In this document: piece by piece, positions 28,600 to 37,151 of the stretch
Numbering within the stretch: the stretch's first letter is position 1
Layout: every line of letters starts with the position of its first letter
DNA from: Vreelandella maris
Lineage (GTDB): Bacteria > Pseudomonadota > Gammaproteobacteria > Pseudomonadales > Halomonadaceae
Reading direction: 5' to 3'
Assembly: GCF_013371085.1 (NCBI RefSeq)
Contig: NZ_JABWCV010000002.1
Span: 213,887 to 277,886, forward strand
Length of the DNA stretch: 64,000 nt
Notes under the pieces: model-generated
The model's input: only the letters and a program-made list of their open reading frames with translations
Database searches by the model: none
Told to the model about the DNA's origin: nothing
Position numbers and translations under genes: made by a program

Positions 28600-28872
28600 T
28601 TAGTTGACGGCGTCTTTCAGCGCTTTACCTGCTTTGAAGCTGGGTACTTTGGCGGCACTGATCTGGATTGGCTGTCCCGTTTGCGGGTTGCGGCCAGTTC
28701 GTGCAGCACGTTCTTTGATCGCGAAGGTACCAAAGCCTACTAGTGATACGCTTTCGCCCTTCTTAAGGCTATCGGTGACAGACTCCACCATGGCATCCAA
28801 TGCGCGGGTTGCCGCTGCTTTCGGGATATCTGCAGACGCGGCAATGGCTTCAATCAGCTCGGACTTATTCAC
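28600..28872 (-). CDS. hupB: DNA-binding protein HU-beta
   Basis: A 90-residue histone-like HU protein with the family signature [20 protein letters not shown] (about residues 46-65) and the DNA-arm [17 protein letters not shown] end. Initiates at GTG with AAGGGG six bases upstream. It is a nucleoid-organising protein that bends DNA as a dimer. It lies between lon and ppiD and has its own terminator; the 200 bases upstream after lon give room for a private promoter. Confidence 0.97.
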   Translation of the reverse strand: MNKSELIEAIAASADIPKAAATRALDAMVESVTDSLKKGESVSLVGFGTFAIKERAARTGRNPQTGQPIQISAAKVPSFKAGKALKDAVN

Positions 28873-29069
28873 TCTTCACCCCTTGACTGTTTCAAAAAAT
28901 GGCTCTGAACGGCATGGTCACCGATAGGTACAACGATCAAAGCATAGCTGCGTTTTATAGCAACGCCTTGAAACACCTGTCAAGCAACCATGCTGTGAGA
29001 TACCCGCCACACAAAGCAGTGGGCATAAAATATTAAGTAAAATTAAAGACCAAAGAGGGCTTTAACAGC

Positions 29070-31481
29070 TTAATGGGTACTAGCAACTACGGTATTACTA
29101 TACGATGCGTCGGTGCTTTTCAACGGTGCACCTTCTTCTACGTTATCAGCTAGCGCTACGGCTAAGACATCATCTATCCAACGTACCGGACGAATATCAA
29201 GTGCACCTTTGATATTGTCAGGTACTTCCTTGAGATCACGACGGTTTTCCTCAGGAATTAGCACTGTCTTTATACCACCGCGGCGGGCTGCCAGCAATTT
29301 CTCCTTCAGACCGCCGATGGGCAACACTTCACCGCGCAGATTAACCTCACCGGTCATTGCCACGTCACAACGTACCGCCCGCTGCGTGTAAGCGGAAACA
29401 ATAGCGGTCACCATGGCAATACCCGCACTGGGGCCATCCTTAGGCGTAGCTCCTTCGGGTACGTGGATATGCAGATCCTCTTTTTCGAACCGCTCAGGAT
29501 CAATTCCATACGCTTGCGCTCTAGCTCTAACCACGGTGTGTGCAGCGCTTACCGACTCTTTCATGACATCGCCGAGCGAGCCAGTTTTGTTAATTCGCCC
29601 CTTACCCGGCGTAACCACTGACTCAATATTAAGCAATTCGCCACCGACCGATGTCCAGGCAAGCCCAGTGACTCGGCCAATTTGATCTTCTTGCTCAGCC
29701 AGACCGTAACTATAGCGACGCACCCCTGCATAGTGCTCTATCTGTTCAGCCGTTAAGCTCTGACCATCTTGATCAGATGTAGGGTCACGCTCATTTTCAA
29801 GGCGTTCACGTAGCACTTTACGCGACACTTTGGCGATCTGACGTTCAAGCTCACGCACACCTGCTTCACGAGTGTAATAGCGAATAAGCTCTAAAAGTGC
29901 GCTATCTTCCAGCGTTAACTCATCGCTCTTCAAACCGTTTGCTGCTAACTGCTTGGGCAACAAGTACCGCTTAGCGATGGCCAGTTTTTCATCTTCCGTG
30001 TAACCCGGCAGACGAATAATCTCCATACGGTCTAGAAGCGCGCTAGGAATATTCATCGAATTAGCCGTACAGATGAATAGTGTTTCTGAAAGATCGTAAT
30101 CGAGCTCCAGATAGTGATCGCTAAAGCTGTTATTTTGCTCAGGATCAAGCACTTCAAGTAACGCAGAGGCAGGATCGCCGCGATGATCCATGCCAAGCTT
30201 GTCGACCTCATCAAGCAAGAACAGGGGATTTTTAACCCCAGCACGGCTCATCCGCTGCATCAATTTACCGGGCAGCGACCCGATATAGGTGCGGCGATGG
30301 CCGCGAATTTCTGACTCATCGCGAACGCCACCTAGGGCCAAACGCACATACTTACGATTGGTGGCACGGGCGATAGATTGGCCGAGAGAGGTTTTACCCA
30401 CCCCAGGCGGGCCCACTAAACATAATACAGGCCCTTTCATCTTGCGCACCCGCTTCTGCACGGCAAGATACTCTAGGATGCGCGCTTTTACCTCTTCGAG
30501 GCCGTAATGATCTTCATCCAGCACTTGCTGAGCTTTGACGAGATCATGCTTCACACGTGTGCGCTTCTTCCAGGGCACCGCGACTAGCCAATCCAGATAA
30601 GATCGCACAACGGTTGCTTCAGCGGAATTTGAAGCCATCATTTTGAGCTTGTTAAGCTCTTGCGTGGCTTTCTCAGATGCCTCTTTGGGCATACCGGACT
30701 CTTTAATCGCCAGCTCGTACTTTTCAGCCTCGTTGGGCACATTATCCAGTTCACCCATTTCCTTCTGGATGGCTTTCATCTGCTCATTGAGATAGTACTC
30801 GCGCTGGGTTTTCTCCATCTGCTCTTTAACCCGCGAGCGGATGCGCTTCTCCACTTGCAACAGATCGATTTCAGACTCAATCAGCGCCATCAGGTGCTCA
30901 ATACGATCGCGCACACGATCCATCTCAAGCAATTCCTGCTTATCACCAATCTTCAGCGACAGATGAGCACAAATGGTGTCCACCAAGCGGCTTGGGTCTT
31001 CAATCCCTGATAACGAGTTAAGTACCTCGTTAGGGACTTTCTTAGACAGCTTGACGTACTGTTCAAACTGATTGAGTAATACGCGAACCAGTGCTTCTTG
31101 TTCACGACTGGTAAGCGGCTCACTCTCTCGGGGTGTTAAGTGTGCCTGCGTGTAGCCAGCTTCATTCTCATCGACACTTAGTACATCCGCTCGAAAATTA
31201 CCCTCAATGAGTACTTTAACCGTGCCATCAGGAAGCTTGAGCAGCTGCATAATGTCAGCCACGGTACCCATAGAATAAAGATCAGCGTTATCCGGCTCAT
31301 CCTGAGACGCTTCACGTTGAGCCACCAGCAATACACGCTTATCAGCCTCCATCGCTGCTTCAAGCGCCTGGATAGATTTTTCACGACCAACAAAAAGGGG
31401 TATTACCATTTGCGGATAAACGACTACATCGCGCAACGGTAAAAGGGGTAGACATTGTGTCTGTTCGGCGTTCTGCTGCAT
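29070..31481 (-). CDS. lon: ATP-dependent Lon protease
   Basis: An 803-residue Lon. N-terminal substrate-binding domain (LPLLPLRDVVVYPQMVIPLF), coiled linker, AAA module with Walker A GPPGVGKTSLGQSIA and Walker B FLLDEVDKLG, and the protease domain with Ser in PKDGPSAGIAMVTA and Lys in GLKEKLLAARRGG. It degrades misfolded and regulatory proteins. The frame is open to 31601; ATG 31481 with GAGGA is chosen since family members begin at this point. The leader has three AGTACT palindromes (31509-31540). Confidence 0.97.
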   Translation of the reverse strand: MQQNAEQTQCLPLLPLRDVVVYPQMVIPLFVGREKSIQALEAAMEADKRVLLVAQREASQDEPDNADLYSMGTVADIMQLLKLPDGTVKVLIEGNFRADVLSVDENEAGYTQAHLTPRESEPLTSREQEALVRVLLNQFEQYVKLSKKVPNEVLNSLSGIEDPSRLVDTICAHLSLKIGDKQELLEMDRVRDRIEHLMALIESEIDLLQVEKRIRSRVKEQMEKTQREYYLNEQMKAIQKEMGELDNVPNEAEKYELAIKESGMPKEASEKATQELNKLKMMASNSAEATVVRSYLDWLVAVPWKKRTRVKHDLVKAQQVLDEDHYGLEEVKARILEYLAVQKRVRKMKGPVLCLVGPPGVGKTSLGQSIARATNRKYVRLALGGVRDESEIRGHRRTYIGSLPGKLMQRMSRAGVKNPLFLLDEVDKLGMDHRGDPASALLEVLDPEQNNSFSDHYLELDYDLSETLFICTANSMNIPSALLDRMEIIRLPGYTEDEKLAIAKRYLLPKQLAANGLKSDELTLEDSALLELIRYYTREAGVRELERQIAKVSRKVLRERLENERDPTSDQDGQSLTAEQIEHYAGVRRYSYGLAEQEDQIGRVTGLAWTSVGGELLNIESVVTPGKGRINKTGSLGDVMKESVSAAHTVVRARAQAYGIDPERFEKEDLHIHVPEGATPKDGPSAGIAMVTAIVSAYTQRAVRCDVAMTGEVNLRGEVLPIGGLKEKLLAARRGGIKTVLIPEENRRDLKEVPDNIKGALDIRPVRWIDDVLAVALADNVEEGAPLKSTDASYSNTVVASTH

Positions 31482-31508
31482 CGCAGACGTTCCTCGGCAA
31501 ATCGGATG

Positions 31509-31540
31509 AGTACTTAAAAAAGAGTACTTGGAAAAGTACT
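31509..31540. repeat. three AGTACT palindromes in the lon leader
   Basis: AGTACT occurs at 31509, 31523 and 31535, separated by A-rich spacers, within 60 bases upstream of the lon start. Any two copies can pair to make small hairpins. The function is unknown. Confidence 0.6.
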
Positions 31541-31656
31541 GCGCAGTCGTCAGTAAGCGATTTTTAACCACATTAGCATTGAGCGGACTAGGCAGTAACA
31601 CTTCACAACAAAGCTTTTCAACGGCAAAGCTCTTAAGCGACAGGGCTCTTCAACAA

Positions 31657-31682
31657 CAAGGGGTCGCCTAAGCGACCCCTTG
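31657..31682 (-). terminator. terminator after clpX
   Basis: An 11-bp perfect stem CAAGGGGTCGC / GCGACCCCTTG with a CTAA loop, 45 bases beyond the clpX stop. On the minus strand TTGTTG follows; a stronger GTTTT lies on the other side. Confidence 0.7.
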
Positions 31683-31728
31683 GTTTTAGCGCAAGCGGTT
31701 AAAGCTGGGCCGACTGGTCAACTAGCCA

Positions 31729-33009
31729 CTAACCATCAGTGCCGTCGACTAGCGCTTCTTCTTGCTGAGAATAGATCAAAAGAGGCTCGCTCTCACCGGC
31801 AATCACTGAACCGTCAATAACAACTTTACTGACTCCTTCAAGCGATGGAATTTCGTACATGGTGTCAAGCAACACTGACTCTAGAATAGAGCGCAAGCCA
31901 CGTGCGCCAGTCTTACGCTCCATCGCTTTTTCAGCCACAGCACGTAGCGCTTCATCCCTGAACTCAAGCGTTACATCTTCCATTTCAAACAGCTTAGCGT
32001 ACTGTTTAACCAGGGAATTCTTAGGCTCGGTCAGAATCTGCACCAGTGCATCTTCGGTAAGCTCCATCAGCGTCGCGATGATAGGCAAACGCCCCACAAA
32101 TTCTGGAATCAAGCCAAATTTCACCAGATCATCAGGCTCTACGTCAGCCAGCAGCTCACCCACCCCGCGGGAGGACTCCTTGCTTTTCACCGCTGCATTG
32201 AAGCCGATACCGCCCTTCTCAGCACGGTCACGAATAACTTTCTCCAGCCCCGCAAACGCACCGCCTACGATAAACAGAATATTGCCCGTATTAACTTGGA
32301 CAAATTCCTGCTGGGGATGTTTGCGTCCACCTTGAGGTGGCACAGAAGCCGTTGTACCTTCAATAAGCTTCAGCAATGCTTGCTGGACGCCTTCACCCGA
32401 GACATCACGCGTAATTGAAGGGTTATCCGATTTGCGTGAAATCTTGTCGATTTCATCAATATAAACAATCCCGCGCTCGGCTTTCTCAACGTCGTAATCG
32501 CACTTTTGCAACAACTTCTGGATGATGTTTTCGACATCTTCACCGACATAGCCGGCTTCCGTCAGCGTGGTTGCATCCGCAATGGTAAAAGGTACATTCA
32601 GTAACCGTGCCATCGTCTCCGCTAACAGCGTTTTACCGCTACCAGTAGGGCCAATCAGCAGAATGTTTGATTTACCTAATTCTACATCGCCGTCGCGCAC
32701 ATCTGTCTTCAGACGCTTGTAGTGGTTATACACCGCTACAGAAAGCACCATTTTGGCGCGATCTTGTCCGATGACGTAGTCATCAAGCGTATGACGTATT
32801 TCGCGAGGCGTAGGTAAACGATCCTCATCGCTCTCGGCATCGGCTTCGAGAACTTCCTCGCGAATAATGTCATTACATAAGTCGACACACTCATCGCAGA
32901 TATAAACGGACGGGCCCGCAATCAGCTTACGTACTTCGTTTTGATTCTTTCCACAAAACGAGCAGTAGAGCAGCTTGCCACCTTCGTCCTTGCCTTTGCC
33001 GTCGGCCAT
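31729..33009 (-). CDS. clpX: ATP-dependent Clp protease ATP-binding subunit ClpX
   Basis: A 426-residue ClpX. N-terminal zinc domain with four Cys ([14 protein letters not shown] and [10 protein letters not shown]), Walker [15 protein letters not shown], pore loop [10 protein letters not shown], Walker [16 protein letters not shown] and sensor regions [11 protein letters not shown] and [10 protein letters not shown]. It unfolds substrates and feeds them to ClpP. Of two in-frame ATGs, 33009 is preferred because the GAGG site is 7 bases before it and abuts the earlier one. A small hairpin (7-bp stem, 33029-33046) separates it from clpP. Confidence 0.97.
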   Translation of the reverse strand: MADGKGKDEGGKLLYCSFCGKNQNEVRKLIAGPSVYICDECVDLCNDIIREEVLEADAESDEDRLPTPREIRHTLDDYVIGQDRAKMVLSVAVYNHYKRLKTDVRDGDVELGKSNILLIGPTGSGKTLLAETMARLLNVPFTIADATTLTEAGYVGEDVENIIQKLLQKCDYDVEKAERGIVYIDEIDKISRKSDNPSITRDVSGEGVQQALLKLIEGTTASVPPQGGRKHPQQEFVQVNTGNILFIVGGAFAGLEKVIRDRAEKGGIGFNAAVKSKESSRGVGELLADVEPDDLVKFGLIPEFVGRLPIIATLMELTEDALVQILTEPKNSLVKQYAKLFEMEDVTLEFRDEALRAVAEKAMERKTGARGLRSILESVLLDTMYEIPSLEGVSKVVIDGSVIAGESEPLLIYSQQEEALVDGTDG

Positions 33010-33028
33010 TCGCATACCTCTATCACTG

Positions 33029-33046
33029 CGGCGGCTTACGCCGCCG
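33029..33046 (-). other. small GC-rich hairpin between clpP and clpX
   Basis: CGGCGGC/GCCGCCG stem with a TTAC loop and no T-run. It may slow exonucleases or mark a processing point between the two cistrons. Confidence 0.4.
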
Positions 33047-33083
33047 GAAAAGCTCGTTAGAAAAGCAGAATCCTATTACGCTA

Positions 33084-33701
33084 TCAGGATGTAGGCCGCT
33101 TATCCAGCACTGCGTCAATCAAGCCATACGTTTTGGCTTTATTGGCGCTCATGAAATTATCCCGATCTGTATCACGCGAGACAGTTTCAATATCTTGACC
33201 CGTATGGTGGGCAAGGATTTGATTCAGCTTTTCGCGAATACCCAGAATTTCACGGGTATGAATCTCAATGTCAGATGCCTGGCCTTGGTAACCACCCAGC
33301 GGCTGGTGAATCATCACCCGTGAATTGGGTAGGCAGTAACGTTTGCCAGCAGCACCTGCCGTTAATAGCAGCGCACCCATACTGGCCGCTTGGCCAATAC
33401 ATACCGTAGACACGTCCGGCTTCACAAACTGCATAGTGTCGTAAATCGACATCCCCGCGGTAACCGAACCACCTGGCGAGTTAATATACAGGTGAATATC
33501 TTTATCTGGATTTTCTGACTCTAGAAACAGTAACTGAGCGACCACCAGATTAGCCATGTAGTCTTCTACAGGACCTACCAAAAAGATCACACGCTCTTTC
33601 AAAAGGCGTGAGTAAATGTCGTAGGCTCTTTCCCCCTTGGCGCTCTGCTCAACCACCATGGGCACTAAACCGCCGGCGTTTTGAATATCAAACTCACTCA
33701 T
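33084..33701 (-). CDS. clpP: ATP-dependent Clp protease proteolytic subunit
   Basis: A 205-residue ClpP. Catalytic Ser in [19 protein letters not shown], His in [17 protein letters not shown], and Asp about 50 residues later in [10 protein letters not shown]. It forms the tetradecameric chamber used by ClpX. The first few residues may be a removed propeptide. Sits between tig and clpX in the classical order. Confidence 0.97.
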   Translation of the reverse strand: MSEFDIQNAGGLVPMVVEQSAKGERAYDIYSRLLKERVIFLVGPVEDYMANLVVAQLLFLESENPDKDIHLYINSPGGSVTAGMSIYDTMQFVKPDVSTVCIGQAASMGALLLTAGAAGKRYCLPNSRVMIHQPLGGYQGQASDIEIHTREILGIREKLNQILAHHTGQDIETVSRDTDRDNFMSANKAKTYGLIDAVLDKRPTS

Positions 33702-33732
33702 TCAGGTGATTCCTTGCGTCCGGGAAGGGAAA

Positions 33733-33756
33733 GGCGCACCGACATAAAGGTGCGCC
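33733..33756 (-). other. hairpin between tig and clpP
   Basis: GGCGCACC/GGTGCGCC stem (8 bp) with an eight-base loop, followed on the minus strand by TTTCCCTTCCCG. It could act as a partial terminator separating the tig and clpP messages. Confidence 0.5.
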
Positions 33757-33769
33757 ACGTTCCAGGGTG

Positions 33770-35122
33770 TTAGGCGCTAGCTTGCTCGCCTTCTTCAGCA
33801 CCCTCATCTTGCTCAGCCTGCTGTTGCGCAGCGGCAAGGGCTTGCTGATAAGACATTTCAACGTCTTTAATGTTCGTTTGCTCAAGTAACTTAGCCACCG
33901 CCTTCTCTTCGAGAATGGCAGATTTCACCTGGGTTTTTAGCTGTTCGTTACCCATGTAGTAGCTAACCACTTCATCAGGATCTTGATACTGCTCAGCCAG
34001 CTCGGCTACTTTTGCCTTGATAGCATCATCGTCGGCATCAAGTTCGTTTGCCTTGATGACTTCTGCCAGTAACAAACCAACCTGAACTCGGCCTTTAGCC
34101 TGCTCTTCGAAAAGTTCATTGGGCAGCTGGCTAACATCAAAATCTTCGCCTAAACCAAACTGTTGAGCCGCCTGACGCTTCATGCCATCTGTTTCTTGCT
34201 GAACCAGTGCGCTCGGCACAGGAATTTCATTCACCTTTTTAAGCGCATCAAGTACTTGCTGCTTAACCCGGTTATCAACGGCTTGTGATGCTTCGCGGGT
34301 CATGTTCTTCTTGATTTCGGCGCGGAATTTTTCCTGATCGCCGCCTTCAACGCCAAAACGCTCGATAAACTCAGCGTCAACTTCGGGCAGTTTCTGGCTG
34401 CTGACTTTGTGAACCGTCACCTTGAAAGTGGCTTCTTTGCCAGCCAAGTGCTCAGCCTGGTAGTCATCAGGGAACGTGACGTTAAGGGTCTTCTCTTCGC
34501 CCGCTTTAGCACCAATTAACTGCTCTTCAAAACCTGGAATAAAGCTATTGGAGCCAATGACCAGTGTGTGACCTTCGGCACTACCGCCTTCGAAGGGTTC
34601 ATCACCAATATAGCCCTGGAAGTCGATAGTGACTTGGTCACCATCAGCGGCGGCAGCATCAACTTCTTCCCATGAGGCATTTTGCTTACGCAGTGTATCG
34701 ATCATCTCATCGACATCTGCATCGCTAACGGACACCACCGGGCGCTCTATATCAGTACCTTCAATTGAAGCCAGCTCTACCTGTGGGTAGATTTCCATTA
34801 CTGCCACGAATTCAAGGTCTTTGCCTGATTCGTTAACGGAAGGTTCAATTTGCGGGAAGCCCGCCGGATTGAGGCCTTCATCAGTAATAGCGCGTACGTA
34901 ACGCTCACGCATTACTTCGCTAACTACCTCGTTACGTACATCTTGGCCGTAGCGCTGCTGAACTACTGCCATTGGCACCCGGCCCTGGCGAAAACCATTC
35001 AAGCGAACATTCTTCGCGGTGTCTTTCAAGCGAGCACTAACGGCCTCGTCAATTTCGGCAGCCGGCACTTGAATAGTAATGCGGCGTTCGATCTGGGAGG
35101 TCGTCTCGACAGAAACTTGCAT
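33770..35122 (-). CDS. tig: trigger factor
   Basis: A 450-residue trigger factor: ribosome-binding N-domain with the signature GFRQGRVPMAVVQQRYG (about residues 44-60), a FKBP-type PPIase domain (GDQVTIDFQGYIGDEPFEGG) and the long helical C-domain ending in an acidic, Gln/Glu-rich tail. It shields nascent chains at the exit tunnel. The frame is open to 35161, but ATG 35122 with AGAGGA at 7 bases gives the conserved MQVSVE start. The 259-base stretch upstream (35123-35381) should hold the promoter; no clear one was assigned. Confidence 0.96.
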   Translation of the reverse strand: MQVSVETTSQIERRITIQVPAAEIDEAVSARLKDTAKNVRLNGFRQGRVPMAVVQQRYGQDVRNEVVSEVMRERYVRAITDEGLNPAGFPQIEPSVNESGKDLEFVAVMEIYPQVELASIEGTDIERPVVSVSDADVDEMIDTLRKQNASWEEVDAAAADGDQVTIDFQGYIGDEPFEGGSAEGHTLVIGSNSFIPGFEEQLIGAKAGEEKTLNVTFPDDYQAEHLAGKEATFKVTVHKVSSQKLPEVDAEFIERFGVEGGDQEKFRAEIKKNMTREASQAVDNRVKQQVLDALKKVNEIPVPSALVQQETDGMKRQAAQQFGLGEDFDVSQLPNELFEEQAKGRVQVGLLLAEVIKANELDADDDAIKAKVAELAEQYQDPDEVVSYYMGNEQLKTQVKSAILEEKAVAKLLEQTNIKDVEMSYQQALAAAQQQAEQDEGAEEGEQASA

Positions 35123-35381
35123 GAATTGTCCTCTAACGGCTGGGCGTTGTGTTGATTGCATGTAATAAGTTCAAGGGGGTAATTTTAAGAACCCCAACGC
35201 ATAGTGGCAAGCGCCATGCTCGCAACATGGGGGCAGTGATGTTAAAAACAAGGGAATAAGCGAGCAATTAACCGCTTTAAGGCGTGTTTAGCTTCATTAT
35301 TAGCCCCATGCTGCGTAATTTATACCATTCTACTGCTTTGTACGTCTTGCAGCGACTTTTTCAATCGCTGTACCAAAAACA

Positions 35382-35759
35382 CTAGTGAGCTTGGTGCTCA
35401 CCAGCCCACCATAGACCTACTGCGTGCATCAGTACGCCAAGCGTTGCACCATGGGAAATGAACATCTGCCAACTAATCCACTCCGTAAACAGCGCGTGCC
35501 AACCACCCATTACGACCATTCCTAGCAGTAACATAACGGCTAACCGTTTGCATAGTTGCGGCAAGCGGCGACGCGCCTCCACAGCCAATAAGCGCCACTG
35601 AATAATAGCCGCAAAAGCCACCAGTGCTAAGGCGAAGAAAATCAGCGTCTGGCGGGTTTCATGCCCGCCCGCCATGTAGCGAGGCAGGGTTGCCAGCATA
35701 ACGACACATAAGCCCAGCGCAACGCTGATGCGCTCAGGTGAGGTGGGCGTTCGCTGCAT
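35382..35759 (-). CDS. hypothetical four-segment membrane protein
   Basis: A 125-residue protein with four predicted membrane segments (around residues 12-28, 39-55, 70-88 and 97-118). No family was recognised. Its ATG stands three bases after the stop of the flavodoxin gene, so the two are cotranscribed; whether it works with the flavodoxin is unknown. Confidence 0.7.
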   Translation of the reverse strand: MQRTPTSPERISVALGLCVVMLATLPRYMAGGHETRQTLIFFALALVAFAAIIQWRLLAVEARRRLPQLCKRLAVMLLLGMVVMGGWHALFTEWISWQMFISHGATLGVLMHAVGLWWAGEHQAH

Positions 35760-35762
35760 CGC

Positions 35763-36227
35763 TCAAGCCACCTTTAACTGTTGATTAACGATCCACTCTT
35801 CCACCCAGGGCACAGCAGCATCGTCGGCCATAAAGGTCTCCATGGCGTCGATTTCTAGGCGCTCCCCTAAGCGAGTCGCGCCATAATCCGCCAGCAACTC
35901 GTCTAGCGCGCGGCCTGCGCCGCAAAAAGTATCGCCATACGAGCTATCACCGAGTGCAATGAGCCCGTAGCGAAGCGTGGTAAGCGCGGGACTTTGATCA
36001 CGCAACTGCCGGACAAAGGGCACAAAACTGCCGGGAAAATCTCCACTGCCAGTGGTCGAGACACAAAACAGCGCCAAATCGGCATCACCACTGACAATAT
36101 CATCGACAGATGGCTGCTCAACAACCTCTACAGCGTAACCGGCCTGTTCAAATAGGGGCTTCACTTGCTCTGCCACATCAAGGGCACCGCCGTACATGGT
36201 CCCCACCAAAATATTTAGCTTCGGCAT
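35763..36227 (-). CDS. flavodoxin domain protein (MioC-like)
   Basis: A 154-residue flavodoxin. The FMN phosphate loop is ILVGTMYGGALDVAEQ (about residues 6-21), the second loop CVSTTGSGDFPGSF and the third LGDSSYGDTFCGAGRALD. It resembles MioC/CysJ-type short flavodoxins, which serve as electron carriers. ATG 36227 is chosen over an upstream GTG (36233) because GGGGAG is 5 bases before it. It is divergent from the DUF2788-type gene. Confidence 0.88.
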   Translation of the reverse strand: MPKLNILVGTMYGGALDVAEQVKPLFEQAGYAVEVVEQPSVDDIVSGDADLALFCVSTTGSGDFPGSFVPFVRQLRDQSPALTTLRYGLIALGDSSYGDTFCGAGRALDELLADYGATRLGERLEIDAMETFMADDAAVPWVEEWIVNQQLKVA

Positions 36228-36368
36228 CGTCACTCCCCTGTCAAAGTGTCACAGTGCCAACCCTCAAGTCGACAAATACCCGATGAATTTGCTCAAATAT
36301 TAACATGGCTGGTTAGAATGAAACACAAAACGTCATGGCCAGCTCATTACCGTCAACCAGGAGTCACT

Positions 36369-36575
36369 ATGCAGCAAACCTTTGAGACGTGGATCACCCC
36401 GATAATGATCGGGGGGTTAATTATATTTATGTGTTTTATTATCTGGGATTTGGCTAAAAAGTCCAACGCTGGCAAATTTGGCACCATCATGCTGTTTGTC
36501 GTGCTGGGAGCAGGCATGCTGGGTTACGTTATCAAGGTGGTGATTACGTGGTTAATAGAAGGTGGTGGCATGTAG
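36369..36575 (+). CDS. DUF2788-type small membrane protein
   Basis: A 68-residue protein with two membrane segments (ITPIMIGGLIIFMCFIIWDL and IMLFVVLGAGMLGYVIKVVI) and a short loop KKSNAGKFG. The layout matches the DUF2788 family of small proteobacterial membrane proteins, of unknown function. The longer frame from 36246 is unlikely; ATG 36369 has CAGGAG 6 bases upstream. Confidence 0.75.
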   Translation: MQQTFETWITPIMIGGLIIFMCFIIWDLAKKSNAGKFGTIMLFVVLGAGMLGYVIKVVITWLIEGGGM

Positions 36576-36621
36576 TCGCAAGATACCCCTAATGACTTGA
36601 GACTCGACGCTATAACAAGAA

Positions 36622-36645
36622 AAGGAGCGCCCATAGGCACTCCTT
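36622..36645. terminator. terminator between DUF2788-type gene and ihfA
   Basis: AAGGAG/CTCCTT and GCC/GGC pairs with one mismatch around a CATA loop. It lies between the two convergent genes; the minus-strand side reads TTCTTGTTATA, so it may end ihfA. Confidence 0.55.
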
Positions 36646-36723
36646 GTAAAGGGCATGAGATGATCTAGTGTTGTGAACCTAAAGCTTATGAATCAGATGC
36701 CCATACGCCTAGAACCCAAAATG

Positions 36724-37023
36724 CTACTCACCGCCCACATAATGCTCTACCTGCTGTTTAAGCTTCTGCCCTGGGCGAAACGTGACTACCCGCCGGGCAG
36801 AAATCGGAATTTCTTCACCAGTTTTCGGGTTTCGTCCTGGCCGCTCGCGCTTATCACGCAGGTCAAAGTTACCAAACCCCGATAACTTCACCTGTTCGTT
36901 CTCACGAAGACAGGCTCGAATCTCTTCAAAAAAAGCTTCGACCATGGCCTTCGCTTCTCGCTTGGACAGGGCTAGCTCAGCATGTAAATGCTCAGCCAGT
37001 TCTGCTTTGGTCAACGCACCCAT
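36724..37023 (-). CDS. ihfA: integration host factor subunit alpha
   Basis: A 99-residue IHF alpha starting [13 protein letters not shown]. The family signature [20 protein letters not shown] is near residues 45-64, with the DNA-arm [21 protein letters not shown]. It forms the sequence-specific DNA-bending heterodimer with IhfB. It lies downstream of pheT, the standard gammaproteobacterial place, 128 bases after the pheT stop, so a private promoter is possible. Confidence 0.96.
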   Translation of the reverse strand: MGALTKAELAEHLHAELALSKREAKAMVEAFFEEIRACLRENEQVKLSGFGNFDLRDKRERPGRNPKTGEEIPISARRVVTFRPGQKLKQQVEHYVGGE

Positions 37024-37151
37024 AAGGCTTCTCCTTATCCTTTAAGCAGATACAGCAACAATCACACTGTATCAACCGTACAGTAGCAAAACGCATTGCC
37101 AAGAACGTGATAAGCATCGTGGCGTGGCCTAATTAAACACTTAGATTTTTA

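Noticed and set aside
31859..32335. 158-codon open frame on the plus strand
   Set aside because: Antisense to clpX; Ser-rich shadow without family signatures.
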